Positions 7,849 through 17,400 of a DNA stretch of 64,000 nt are shown here, in pieces. The translations under genes were made by a program, and so were the position numbers. Source of the stretch: an uncultured Acetatifactor sp. (GTDB taxonomy: Bacteria > Bacillota > Clostridia > Lachnospirales > Lachnospiraceae); NCBI GenBank assembly GCA_910579755.1, contig CAJTVB010000015.1, positions 266-64,265 on the forward strand. The letters are read 5' to 3'. The notes beneath the pieces were generated by a model that had not been told where the DNA came from, searched no databases, and worked only from the letters and a program-made list of their open reading frames with translations. The stretch's first letter is position 1; every line of letters starts with the position of its first letter.

Positions 7849-8484
7849 CACAGGGACCGCACAGACCTCCTCGTAGCGTTTTCCTGCCTTCCGCCAGTTG
7901 ATCAGGTCAAACCAGCCTTCCACATAATCGGCCCGTCTGTTTTGATACTGCAGGTAATATGCATGTTCCCATACATCCACCAAAAGCAACGGAGTCAGCT
8001 CCTCCAGATCCGGCACATCCTGATTGGCAGTCTGAACAATGGACAAATTGCCCTTTTTGTCTGTCACAAGCCAGGCCCAGCCGGAACCAAACTTCCCCAC
8101 AGCCGCCTGCTTCATCTGTTCTTTCCACTGCTTGTAGGAGCCGAAATCTCTGTCAATGGCTTCCGCCAGAATCCCCGACGGCTCCTGGCCCATAGGACTC
8201 TTCATGGAGTCAAAATACAGCTCATGATTGTATACGCCGCCCCCGTTGTTGCGCACCGCGGTACGGATTTCGGCAGGAAGGCTGTTGATATTGATCAAAA
8301 GCTCCCGCAGGCTCATCCCTTGAAGCTCGGGATAGTCCGCCAGCGCATTGTTCAGGTTGTCCACGTAGGTCTTGTAATGCTTATCATGGTGGAACGACAG
8401 CGTTTCCTGGTCCAGCACCGGAATCAGGGCATCATACTCATAGGGAAGAGGCCGGGCAATAAAAGGATACGTTTCTTCTTTCAT
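7846..8484 (-). CDS. Superoxide dismutase, Fe/Mn family
   Basis: Converts superoxide to oxygen and hydrogen peroxide in the cytoplasm. The 212-residue protein starts LPYEYDALIP after a short N-terminus and carries the conserved metal ligands: H in LSFHHDKHY, H in GVYNHELYF, and D and H in DVWEHAYYLQYQNRR. GSGWAWLV is the other family signature. Iron or manganese preference cannot be assigned. The start at 8484 has AGGAGA 7 nt upstream; a 33-codon upstream extension lacks homology. For an anaerobe this is an oxygen-defence gene and here it heads a sod-queH-argS direction cluster. Confidence 0.95.
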   Translation of the reverse strand: MKEETYPFIARPLPYEYDALIPVLDQETLSFHHDKHYKTYVDNLNNALADYPELQGMSLRELLININSLPAEIRTAVRNNGGGVYNHELYFDSMKSPMGQEPSGILAEAIDRDFGSYKQWKEQMKQAAVGKFGSGWAWLVTDKKGNLSIVQTANQDVPDLEELTPLLLVDVWEHAYYLQYQNRRADYVEGWFDLINWRKAGKRYEEVCAVPV

Positions 8485-8608
8485 AGCGATATCTCCTATC
8501 TGTGTATATTCCTGATCAGTATATGCAGGATTTCCCATTTTATACACCTTCTCGAAGGATCCCGGCATACCAATTCTCAGCATACTGCAAGCCGATATAC
8601 TGACACGT

Positions 8609-11600
8609 TCATAGCTGCGCTATGTCCACCAGGGACATTTCCTTATTGGCATTTTCCAGGCTGGTCACCAGCGCCCTGGCCGTGTCCATGGCCGTGATGC
8701 AGTTGACGCCCGTCTCAATGGCCGTGCGGCGGATCAAAAAGCCGTCCCTGGACTTGTCCCGTCCCTGCGTGGGCGTATCGATCACCAGATCGATCTTATG
8801 TCCCAGAATCAGATCCATGACCGTAGGAGACTCCTGAGAAATCTTATTCACTCTTCTGGCCTTGACGCCTGCATCGTTTAAAGCGGCGGCAGTGCTTCTG
8901 GTGGCATAGATGGTGTACCCCAGCCTTTCAAAGCGCCGGCCTATCTCGATGGCCTCTCCCTTGTCCGCATCCTTCACGGTGATGATCATCTGCTTATGCC
9001 TGGGCAGGCTCACTCCCGCTCCCAGGAAGGCCTTGTAAAGCGCCTCCGTAAAATCCTTTGCGATCCCCAGGCACTCGCCGGTGGATTTCATCTCCGGCCC
9101 CAGACTGATCTCCGCTCCCCGGATCTTTTCAAAGGAGAACACCGGCATCTTGATGGCGTAATATTCCGCCTCCGGCTGCAGCCCCGGCTGATAGCCCAGC
9201 TCCCGGATGGATCTGCCCAGGATCACCTCCGTAGCCAGATCCACAATGGGAATGCCCGTAACCTTGCTGATATAGGGAACCGTGCGGGAGGACCGGGGAT
9301 TCACCTCGATCACATATACATCCTCTCCAATGGCAATAAACTGAATGTTGATCAGTCCCTTCACATGGAGCGCCTTCGCCAGCCGCCTGGTGTATTCCGT
9401 GATCTTCTCCTTTACCAGCCTGCCGATGGTATGGGCGGGATAGACGGATATGCTGTCTCCGGAATGAACCCCTGTCCTCTCGATATGCTCCATAATGCCG
9501 GGGATCAGAATGTCCGTGCCGTCGCACACGGCGTCCACCTCGATCTCCTTACCCTGAAGATACTTGTCCACCAAAATCGGATGATCCTGAGCAATCCGGT
9601 TGATAATCTCCATAAATTCCTCGATCTCCTGATCAGAAATGGCGATCTGCATGCCCTGTCCTCCCAGCACATAGGAAGGGCGCACCAGAACGGGATACCC
9701 CAGGCGATTGGCCACAGCCTTGGCCTCCTGGGCCGTATATACGGTTCCGCCGGCGGCTCTGGGAATCCCGGTCTCCTCCAGAATCCTGTCGAACAGCTCC
9801 CTGTCCTCCGCCGCGTCCACATCCTCCGCCTTGGTGCCCAGAATAGGAACCCCCATCTTCATCAGACTCTCGGTAAGCTTGATGGCGGTCTGTCCGCCAA
9901 ACTGCACCACCGCCCCGTCAGGCTTTTCCAGCCTCACCACGGCTTCCACATCCTCCGGGGTCAGCGGTTCAAAATACAGCTTGTCGGCAATATCAAAATC
10001 CGTGCTCACCGTCTCCGGATTATTATTGATGATAATGGTCTCGTATCCGGCCCTGGAAAAAGCCCAGGTGGCATGTACGGAGCAATAGTCAAACTCGATT
10101 CCCTGACCGATCCGGATCGGACCGGATCCCAGAACCAGCACCTTGCCGTGGGTTTTTGCATCTCCATCACAGCCTCCTTTGTCTGGAAGCGCCTCTGCTT
10201 TGGTGCTCCCGCCCGCCTCACACTCTCCTCCATACACAGAATAGTAATAGGGGGTGGATGCGGCAAATTCGGCGGCACAGGTATCCACCATCTTATAGGC
10301 TGCCCGGATACCGTTATCCTGTCGAAGCCTCCGGATCTCTTCCTCTGTCTTTCCGGTGAGGTCTGCGATCACGGAATCCGGAAACTCAAGCCGCTTGGCC
10401 TCCCGCAAAAGTTCGGGCGTCAGCTCCTGTTTCTCCAGCGCCTGCTCCATTTCCACCAATATGGCCAGCTTATCGATAAACCACACGTCGATCATGGTGA
10501 TCTCATGGATTTCTTCCAGACTCAGACCTTTTCGCAGCGCCTCGGCAATAACCCAGATCCTCTGGTCGTCCACCACCCTCAGGCGGCTTCGCAGCTCCTC
10601 CACGGTGAGATCACTGAAATCATAGCTTCGCAGACTGTCCACGTGCTGTTCCAGGGAACGAATGGCCTTCATCAGCGCTCCCTCAAAATTGTTACAGATG
10701 CTCATGACCTCTCCGGTGGCCTTCATCTGTGTGGTCAGCGTCCTCTTGGCCGTGAGAAACTTATCAAAGGGCAGACGCGGGATTTTCACCACACAGTAGT
10801 CCAGCGCGGGTTCAAAGCTTGCATAGGTCTTCCGGGTGATAGCGTTTTTAATCTCGTCCAGCGTATATCCCAGGGCAATCTTGGCCGCCACCTTGGCGAT
10901 CGGATATCCGGTGGCCTTGGAAGCCAGGGCAGAGGAACGGCTCACCCGGGGATTCACCTCGATCACACAATATTCAAAGCTGGTGGGATGCAGGGCAAAC
11001 TGCACATTACAGCCGCCGGTAATCTGAAGCTCATTGATAATGTTCAAAGCGGAGGTGCGAAGCATCTGGTACTCCTTGTCGCCCAGGGTCTGGGAAGGAG
11101 CCACCACAATACTGTCCCCCGTATGCACGCCCACCGGATCAATATTTTCCATATTACAGACGGTAATGCAGTTGCCTGCGCCGTCCCGCATGACCTCGTA
11201 CTCAATTTCCTTCCAGCCCGCAATACAGCGCTCTACCAGTACCTGTCCCACCCGGGACAGCCGCAGACCGTTCTCCAGAATTTCTTCCAGCTGGGCCTGA
11301 TTATATGCGATGCCCCCGCCGGAGCCCCCCAATGTATATGCGGGACGCAGTACCACAGGATAACCTATGGAATTAGTAAAATCGATACCGTCCTGTACAT
11401 TTTCCACCACCAGGGAAGCGGCGCAGGGCTCGCCAATACGCTCCATCAAATCCTTGAACTCCTGACGTCCCTCCGCGTTGCGGATGGTTGCGGCTGTGGT
11501 TCCCAGAAGGCGTACTCCGTGAGCGGCCAGAAATCCCGATTCCTCCAACTCCATCCCCAGGTTCAGCCCCGCCTGGCCTCCCAGGGTAGGCAGAATACTG

Positions 11601-11851
11601 TCAGGCTTTTCCTTTTCAATAATCTGCTCCAGCACCTTTACGGTCAGGGGCTCGATATATACCTTGTCCGCAATATTTTTATCCGTCATGATGGTGGCAG
11701 GGTTGGAATTCACCAGAACCACCTCCACTCCTTCTTCCTTCAGGGAGCGGCAGGCCTGGGTTCCCGCATAGTCAAACTCTGCCGCCTGACCGATCACAAT
11801 AGGGCCGGAGCCGATAACCATAACACGTTTCACATTTGGATTTTTAGGCAT
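8609..11851 (-). CDS. carB: Carbamoyl-phosphate synthase large subunit
   Basis: Makes carbamoyl phosphate from bicarbonate, ATP and ammonia delivered by CarA, for pyrimidine and arginine synthesis. The 1080 residues hold two homologous ATP-grasp halves, an oligomerisation region between them and a C-terminal MGS-like allosteric domain. Each half opens with a repeat of the type VLVLGSGPIRIGQG. A charged, glycine-rich linker of about 25 residues near 540-565 is longer than usual. The start overlaps the carA stop by 8 nt, which indicates translational coupling. Confidence 0.98.
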   Translation of the reverse strand: MPKNPNVKRVMVIGSGPIVIGQAAEFDYAGTQACRSLKEEGVEVVLVNSNPATIMTDKNIADKVYIEPLTVKVLEQIIEKEKPDSILPTLGGQAGLNLGMELEESGFLAAHGVRLLGTTAATIRNAEGRQEFKDLMERIGEPCAASLVVENVQDGIDFTNSIGYPVVLRPAYTLGGSGGGIAYNQAQLEEILENGLRLSRVGQVLVERCIAGWKEIEYEVMRDGAGNCITVCNMENIDPVGVHTGDSIVVAPSQTLGDKEYQMLRTSALNIINELQITGGCNVQFALHPTSFEYCVIEVNPRVSRSSALASKATGYPIAKVAAKIALGYTLDEIKNAITRKTYASFEPALDYCVVKIPRLPFDKFLTAKRTLTTQMKATGEVMSICNNFEGALMKAIRSLEQHVDSLRSYDFSDLTVEELRSRLRVVDDQRIWVIAEALRKGLSLEEIHEITMIDVWFIDKLAILVEMEQALEKQELTPELLREAKRLEFPDSVIADLTGKTEEEIRRLRQDNGIRAAYKMVDTCAAEFAASTPYYYSVYGGECEAGGSTKAEALPDKGGCDGDAKTHGKVLVLGSGPIRIGQGIEFDYCSVHATWAFSRAGYETIIINNNPETVSTDFDIADKLYFEPLTPEDVEAVVRLEKPDGAVVQFGGQTAIKLTESLMKMGVPILGTKAEDVDAAEDRELFDRILEETGIPRAAGGTVYTAQEAKAVANRLGYPVLVRPSYVLGGQGMQIAISDQEIEEFMEIINRIAQDHPILVDKYLQGKEIEVDAVCDGTDILIPGIMEHIERTGVHSGDSISVYPAHTIGRLVKEKITEYTRRLAKALHVKGLINIQFIAIGEDVYVIEVNPRSSRTVPYISKVTGIPIVDLATEVILGRSIRELGYQPGLQPEAEYYAIKMPVFSFEKIRGAEISLGPEMKSTGECLGIAKDFTEALYKAFLGAGVSLPRHKQMIITVKDADKGEAIEIGRRFERLGYTIYATRSTAAALNDAGVKARRVNKISQESPTVMDLILGHKIDLVIDTPTQGRDKSRDGFLIRRTAIETGVNCITAMDTARALVTSLENANKEMSLVDIAQL

Positions 11852-13067
11852 TGCGGCATCCTCCTTTTTCCCGTAAATCCTCCGTCTCCCCTTTCATCAT
11901 CCCGATAAACCTGTCAAAGAGGTACCCGGAGTCCTGAGGGCCCGGGCAGGCTTCCGGATGGAACTGAACTGTGAATATATTCTTTCCGGTATAGGAAAGC
12001 CCCTCGTTGGTGCCGTCGTTTACATTCACAAAGGCCGGAACTGCCACCTTGGGATCCAGTCCTTTCACATCCACCACATATCCGTGATTCTGGGATGAGA
12101 TATAGACTCTCCCGGTCATTAGATCCTTCACAGGATGGTTCCCTCCCCGATGGCCATACTTCATTTTATAGGTATCGGCGCCGGTGGCAAGAGCCATGAG
12201 CTGATGCCCCAGACAGATGGCAAAAATGGGGATATCCGTCTCATAAAGCTCTCTGATCTGTTTTATGATAAAATCGCACTCCTTTGGATCCCCGGGTCCA
12301 TTGCTGAGCATAATGCCATGAGGCCGGGCTTCTATGATCTCCTCAGCCGGCGTCAGCCCGGGATACACGGTCACCTCACAGCCCCGCCCGGCCAGGGAAC
12401 GGGCAATATTGGCCTTGGCACCAAAGTCCATGAGCGCCACCCTGAGGCCTGTTCCGTTCAGCTCCCGGATCAGCGCAGGCCGCGGCTCTCTGATCCCTTT
12501 CTCCCAGGCCTCCCGGTCAAACCTGGCCGCTCCGGATAAGGGACCGTTTTCGGCTGGGGACAAGACAGGCGGCACCACATATTTCTCTTTGCAGGATACC
12601 TTTTCCACTACCTTGCCTGTGGTATATTTTTTTATTTCAGGAAGAATTTTTTCAAGGTCATAGTTTTTGTCGGCTGTGATCATACCATTCATAGTTCCCT
12701 TTTCCCGCAGAATCCGGGTGAGCGCTCTGGTATCGATACCGGATATGCCCGGAATATTATTTTCCTCCAGATACTGCTGGATCGTACAGTCACATCGGAA
12801 ATTGCTGGGTGTGCGGGACAGCTCTCTCACAATAAATCCGTCGGGCCAGGGCCTTAAGGCTTCACAGTCGTCCCTGCAGATACCGTAATTGCCGATCAGG
12901 GGATAGGTCATACATACTGCCTGTCCCGCATAAGACGGATCCGTCAGCACTTCAAGGTATCCCGCCATGGATGTATTGAATACGATCTCGCTAATAACCT
13001 CTCTGTCAGCCCCTATGTGGGTACCCTCGAAAACTGTGCCGTCCTCCAGTATCAAATATGCTTTCAT
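11844..13067 (-). CDS. carA: Carbamoyl-phosphate synthase small subunit (glutamine amidotransferase)
   Basis: Hydrolyses glutamine and feeds ammonia to CarB. The 407-residue protein has an N-terminal CPSase small-chain domain (LILEDGTVFEG) and a C-terminal class I amidotransferase domain. The nucleophile cysteine is in FAICLGHQLMA, and the catalytic H and E are in QFHPEACPGP. The start at 13067 has AAGGAGA at good spacing. carA and carB overlap and form an operon with the promoter at 13113-13141. Confidence 0.98.
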   Translation of the reverse strand: MKAYLILEDGTVFEGTHIGADREVISEIVFNTSMAGYLEVLTDPSYAGQAVCMTYPLIGNYGICRDDCEALRPWPDGFIVRELSRTPSNFRCDCTIQQYLEENNIPGISGIDTRALTRILREKGTMNGMITADKNYDLEKILPEIKKYTTGKVVEKVSCKEKYVVPPVLSPAENGPLSGAARFDREAWEKGIREPRPALIRELNGTGLRVALMDFGAKANIARSLAGRGCEVTVYPGLTPAEEIIEARPHGIMLSNGPGDPKECDFIIKQIRELYETDIPIFAICLGHQLMALATGADTYKMKYGHRGGNHPVKDLMTGRVYISSQNHGYVVDVKGLDPKVAVPAFVNVNDGTNEGLSYTGKNIFTVQFHPEACPGPQDSGYLFDRFIGMMKGETEDLREKGGCRNA

Positions 13068-13112
13068 AAGTAATCTCTCCTTACAAGCCTCCATTATTCC
13101 GGAATCAAAGGC

Positions 13113-13141
13113 ATTATAGCATAAAAGAATCAGACGGGCAA
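13113..13141 (-). promoter_or_regulatory. carAB promoter
   Basis: On the minus strand, TTGCCC (13136-13141) is separated by 17 nt from TATAAT (13113-13118). The resulting leader is only about 40 nt, too short for a PyrR-type attenuator. The -35 box lies inside the hairpin that ends the preceding gene. Confidence 0.7.
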
Positions 13142-13158
13142 TATGCAGCCCGTCTGAT
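13124..13158 (-). terminator. Intrinsic terminator after the HDOD gene
   Basis: An 11-bp perfect stem (13129-13139 with 13148-13158) is followed on the minus strand by TCTTTTA. It lies 22 nt after the HDOD-protein stop. It overlaps the carAB promoter. Confidence 0.8.
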
Positions 13159-13179
13159 AAAACATTTACTTGTATTCCT

Positions 13180-14409
13180 CTATTCGCTTATCAGATGAAG
13201 CTCCCGATACCAGAGCAGTGATTTCATGTAGGCGTCGCTGACCGGACCAACCTCCATCTTCGCCAGCAGCAGCTGTCTGCAGACCTCAGGCCAGTTAGCC
13301 GCCTCATACTGCCTTACCATATCCAGCACCGGTGCCAGTATTCCCGTGCCGGACACCAGGGCTTCCCGGACCTCTCCGGCCACCATGACCATCTTCAGCG
13401 CCTCCTCCATAGGCTTCTCCAGAATCACATCCAGTACGGAGAACAGTCCCATAAGGAATAATTCCTCCGTCTTATTCCGAAGCCCGTACAGAGGCGCCAG
13501 ATACTCGGCAAATTTTGCTCTCAGAAGCGACAGTCTGGTAACCTCATTGGGCTTATCCGCGTAGAGCTTATCAACCACCGCCGTGTTGATCCATTTTCTC
13601 AGCTCCTTCTGCCCCAGCATGGCCGCCGCATGGCGCAGGGTGGTGATACCGGAATTAACAGTCATTCGGTTCACCATTTTCAGCAGTGAAATGGTAAGAG
13701 CAGTATCTCTTCCGATAACGTCCGCAGCCTCAGCCAGCTTGAAATCATCGTTGTTCACCACATTCAAGAGCTTTATATAGTTCACCTTCAGGGGTGCCAC
13801 CTCATGAGCCCCCTTAGTCACAGGCACTCTGTAAAAGCTTCCCTCAAACAGGTGGTAGCCGCCTGATTTCTTCAGGGATTCGAAGATTTCCATGGTATCA
13901 ATGTTGCCGGCGCAGACCTTGATCTTAGGATACATCCTCTTAAAATAGAGCTTTGCCATATCGATGGGAAGCTTCTGATTATTCAGAAACGCATAATCCA
14001 TCAGATTGATAACATCCTTATATTTAGCAAAATCGTCAATGGATATCTTCCGGATCGCCAGCTTATAGCCCTTTGCTTTCAATTCCTTCAGACGCCTGAT
14101 ATATAAATCAGTAGGCGAAACCGTATTGTCAACCAGAATAACCAGCCTCTCATGAGGGGCGCTGCACTGTTCCTCCATGTCGGCAAACACGGAAACATTG
14201 GTCACCGGCACGAAAATTTCCTTGTCGTCGGGAATTGTCTCGATGCCCATGCTCTCTATCAGTTCCAGTCCCTCCACGTTTGTGGCTCCGTCATTCTGCC
14301 GGGTTCCCAGCATCATGGGATCCAGGAAAAAATTGTCCTTCTGAGAAAAGATAGAATACGCCTGCACTGCAATATTCTCATCAAACAGTGGTATCAACGC
14401 CATCAACAT
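13180..14409 (-). CDS. HDOD domain protein with degenerate EAL-like N-terminus (YuxH type)
   Basis: A 409-residue signalling-type protein. The N-terminal half resembles the EAL-fold region of YuxH-like proteins but has no EAL catalytic motif, so phosphodiesterase activity is unlikely. The C-terminal half (from about residue 200) is an HDOD domain, an HD-related helical fold lacking the metal-binding HD pair. Such proteins often act as output or scaffold modules of c-di-GMP or stress circuits, but the role here is unknown. The ATG at 14409 has AGGTAG 8 nt upstream; an earlier GTG is less likely. It is monocistronic, with its own promoter and terminator. Confidence 0.8.
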   Translation of the reverse strand: MLMALIPLFDENIAVQAYSIFSQKDNFFLDPMMLGTRQNDGATNVEGLELIESMGIETIPDDKEIFVPVTNVSVFADMEEQCSAPHERLVILVDNTVSPTDLYIRRLKELKAKGYKLAIRKISIDDFAKYKDVINLMDYAFLNNQKLPIDMAKLYFKRMYPKIKVCAGNIDTMEIFESLKKSGGYHLFEGSFYRVPVTKGAHEVAPLKVNYIKLLNVVNNDDFKLAEAADVIGRDTALTISLLKMVNRMTVNSGITTLRHAAAMLGQKELRKWINTAVVDKLYADKPNEVTRLSLLRAKFAEYLAPLYGLRNKTEELFLMGLFSVLDVILEKPMEEALKMVMVAGEVREALVSGTGILAPVLDMVRQYEAANWPEVCRQLLLAKMEVGPVSDAYMKSLLWYRELHLISE

Positions 14410-14458
14410 AACACTTTCTACCTGCACAACAGCAACTGCTGTCGCCCTTTCTATCCTA

Positions 14459-14467
14459 ATTATACCA
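14459..14467 (-). promoter_or_regulatory. Extended -10 promoter for the HDOD gene
   Basis: On the minus strand the sequence reads TGGTATAAT, an extended -10 element (TGnTATAAT). No clear -35 box is seen. A start about 43 nt before the ATG is expected. Confidence 0.5.
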
Positions 14468-14495
14468 TGGTTTTTCAGTTTTTGCTACTGAATTA

Positions 14496-17400
14496 TTATC
14501 GGAAATAAGCCACACCGGATTCAAAAATTCTGATATCCTGCTCTCCGTAAATATTCTTTGCTACGGCCCGGTCACGCCGCTCGGAATGAGCCATTTTGCC
14601 AAAGCATCTTCCGTCCGGGGAAGTGATTCCCTCTATGGCACCGTAGGAGCCGTTGATATTGTACTCCTCATCCATGGAAATATTTCCGTCCTGGTCGCAG
14701 TATCGGGTAGCCGCCTGGCCGTTTGCAAACAGCCTCTCCAGCCACTCCCCGGGCGCTACGAAGCGTCCCTCACCGTGGGATGCAGGATTGCAGTAGACCG
14801 CTCCCAGCTCTGCTCCCTGAAGCCAGGGAGATTTATTGGACACCACCTTTGTATATACCATCTTGGAAATATGCCGGTTTATGGTGTTGAAGGTCAGGGT
14901 GGGCGAATCCTCCTGCTGTCCCCGGATCTCTCCCCAAGGCACCAGCCCCAGCTTTATAAGCGCCTGGAAGCCGTTGCAGATTCCCAGAGCCAGGCCGTCC
15001 CTCTCCTGCAGAAGCCTTGTGACTGCCTCCTTCAGCTTTTCGTTCCGGAAAGCGGTGGCAAAGAATTTTGCACTTCCGTCCGGCTCATCGCCGGCGGAAA
15101 AGCCGCCGGGAAACATGATAATCTGGGCCTGGCTGATGGCTTTCTCAAACTCGTCCACAGACTGCCTGATATCCTCTGCGCTCAGATTTCGGAACACCCG
15201 GGTCTCCACCTGGGCTCCGGCCCTCTCAAAGGCCCTGGTACTGTCATACTCGCAGTTGGTACCGGGGAATACAGGGATGAACACCCGGGGCCTGGCCACC
15301 TTGTTTTTGCAGACGTAGACCTTCTTCTCCTGATAAAGCACATCCTCCAGCGGTGTGACATCCTTTCCCGATCTGACAGGGAACACCTTTTCCAGCCGGG
15401 AAGTCCATGCTTCCACGGCTTCCTCCAGAGAAATCTCCACGTCTCCCCAGACAAATACAGGTTCCCGGGTGACGGTTCCCATCACCTTATAGCCAAAACC
15501 GGAATTCTCCAGCCCTTCAAGCGCCTCTCCGGGCATCTCCGCCAGGATATCGCCCAGCGCGTTTTCAAACAGATCGTTCTTTGTCACATTATCGTCTACC
15601 GTCACACCCAGCCTGTTTCCAAATGCCATCTTGGAAATGGCCGCCGCTGCTCCCCGGGCATCCAGCGCATAGGCGGAAACGATTCCGCCCTTCCGGATCA
15701 GCTTCAAAATATATTCATACAGCCCCGCCACATCCTTGTACACGGGAATGTCAAATTCATCCTTCTCAATACGGAAGCGCACCAGCTTATTGCCGGCCTG
15801 CTTCAGCTCGGGCGTCACAATCTCCTTCTGGTCCGCCGTATCCACCGCAAAGGAAACCAGCGTAGGCGGCACGTCAATATCGTTGAAGGTGCCTGACATG
15901 CTGTCCTTTCCTCCGATGGAGGGCAGGCCGAAGCCGATCTGGGCATCGTAGGCTCCCAAAAGCGCTGCAAAGGGCTGGCTCCACCGCCCGGGATCCTCAC
16001 TCATCCTGCGGAAATATTCCTGGAAGGTAAAGCGGATCCGGGAAAAGTCACCGCCGGAGGCCACGATCTTCGCCATGGATTCCACCACCGCATACACGGC
16101 CCCATGGTATGGACTCCAGGAGGACAGGTACGGGTCAAAGCCGAAGCTCATCATAGTAACCATATCTGTGTTTCCCTTTAACACAGGCAGTTTGGCGACC
16201 ATGGTCTGAGTCTCCGTTATCTGATATTTTCCCCCGTAGGGCATCAGTACGCTGGCGGCTCCGATGGATGAGTCAAACATCTCCACCAGTCCCTTCTGGG
16301 AGCACACGTTCAGATCATTTAAAAGCGCCAGCCAGGCGTCCTTGACATTGCCTGCCTCCAGCTTCTCTCCCACCGCCGGAACCGCCCACTTTTCAAAGTA
16401 ATTGTCCTCTCTTCGGGGAATCTCCACTCTGACTTTCGCTTCCTGATGAGCTCCGTTGGTATCCAGAAACGCCCGTTTCAGATCCACAATCCTTTTGCCT
16501 CTCCAGTTCAGCACCAGCCTGGGCTCCTCTGTGACTCTTGCCACAGCCACTGCCTCCAGATTCTCCTGCGCGGCATAGGCCAGAAATTGATCCACATCCT
16601 TCGGATCCACCACCACGGCCATACGCTCCTGAGATTCGGAGATAGCCAGCTCCGTGCCGTCCAGACCGGCATATTTTTTAGGCACCTTATCCAGATCCAC
16701 CGTCAAGCCGTCCGCAAGCTCGCCGATAGCCACGGACACGCCGCCCGCCCCGAAGTCATTGCACTTTTTGATCATGCGGCTTACTTCTTCCCGGCGGAAC
16801 AGTCTCTGAATCTTCCGCTCCGTAGGCGCATTTCCCTTCTGTACCTCCGCACCGCAGGTCTCGATGGACTGCTCTGTGTGCACCTTGGAGGAACCGGTAG
16901 CGCCCCCGCAGCCGTCCCGGCCTGTGCGTCCTCCCAGCAGAATAATCACATCCCCGGGATCCGAGGTCTCTCGGATCACATTCTTTCTGGGGGCCGCCCC
17001 CATGACCGCTCCGATCTCCATCCTCTTGGCCACATAATCCGGGTGGTATATCTCCTTCACAAAGCCAGTGGCCAGGCCGATCTGGTTTCCATAGGAAGAA
17101 TAGCCCCCTGCCGCTCCTCTTACCAGCTTCTTCTGAGGCAGCTTTCCCTTCAGGGTATCCGCCACTGGAACGGTAGGATCTGCCGCTCCCGTCACACGCA
17201 TGGCCTGATACACATAGCCTCTGCCGGACAGAGGATCCCGGATGGCGCCTCCCAGGCAGGTGGCAGCGCCGCCAAAGGGCTCAATCTCCGTAGGGTGATT
17301 ATGGGTCTCATTTTTGAAAAACACCAGCCACTCCTCTGTCTCCCGGTGATCACCGCAGTCGATCTCCACAGGCACTACCACAGAGCAGGCGTTGATCTCA

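Noticed and set aside
8996..11908. 970-codon plus-strand ORF antisense to carB
   Set aside because: It overlaps carB almost completely, shows no family motif, and arises from codon bias in the opposite frame.
13068..13112. PyrR-type attenuator before carA
   Set aside because: The leader after the predicted promoter is about 40 nt with no anti-terminator or terminator pair.
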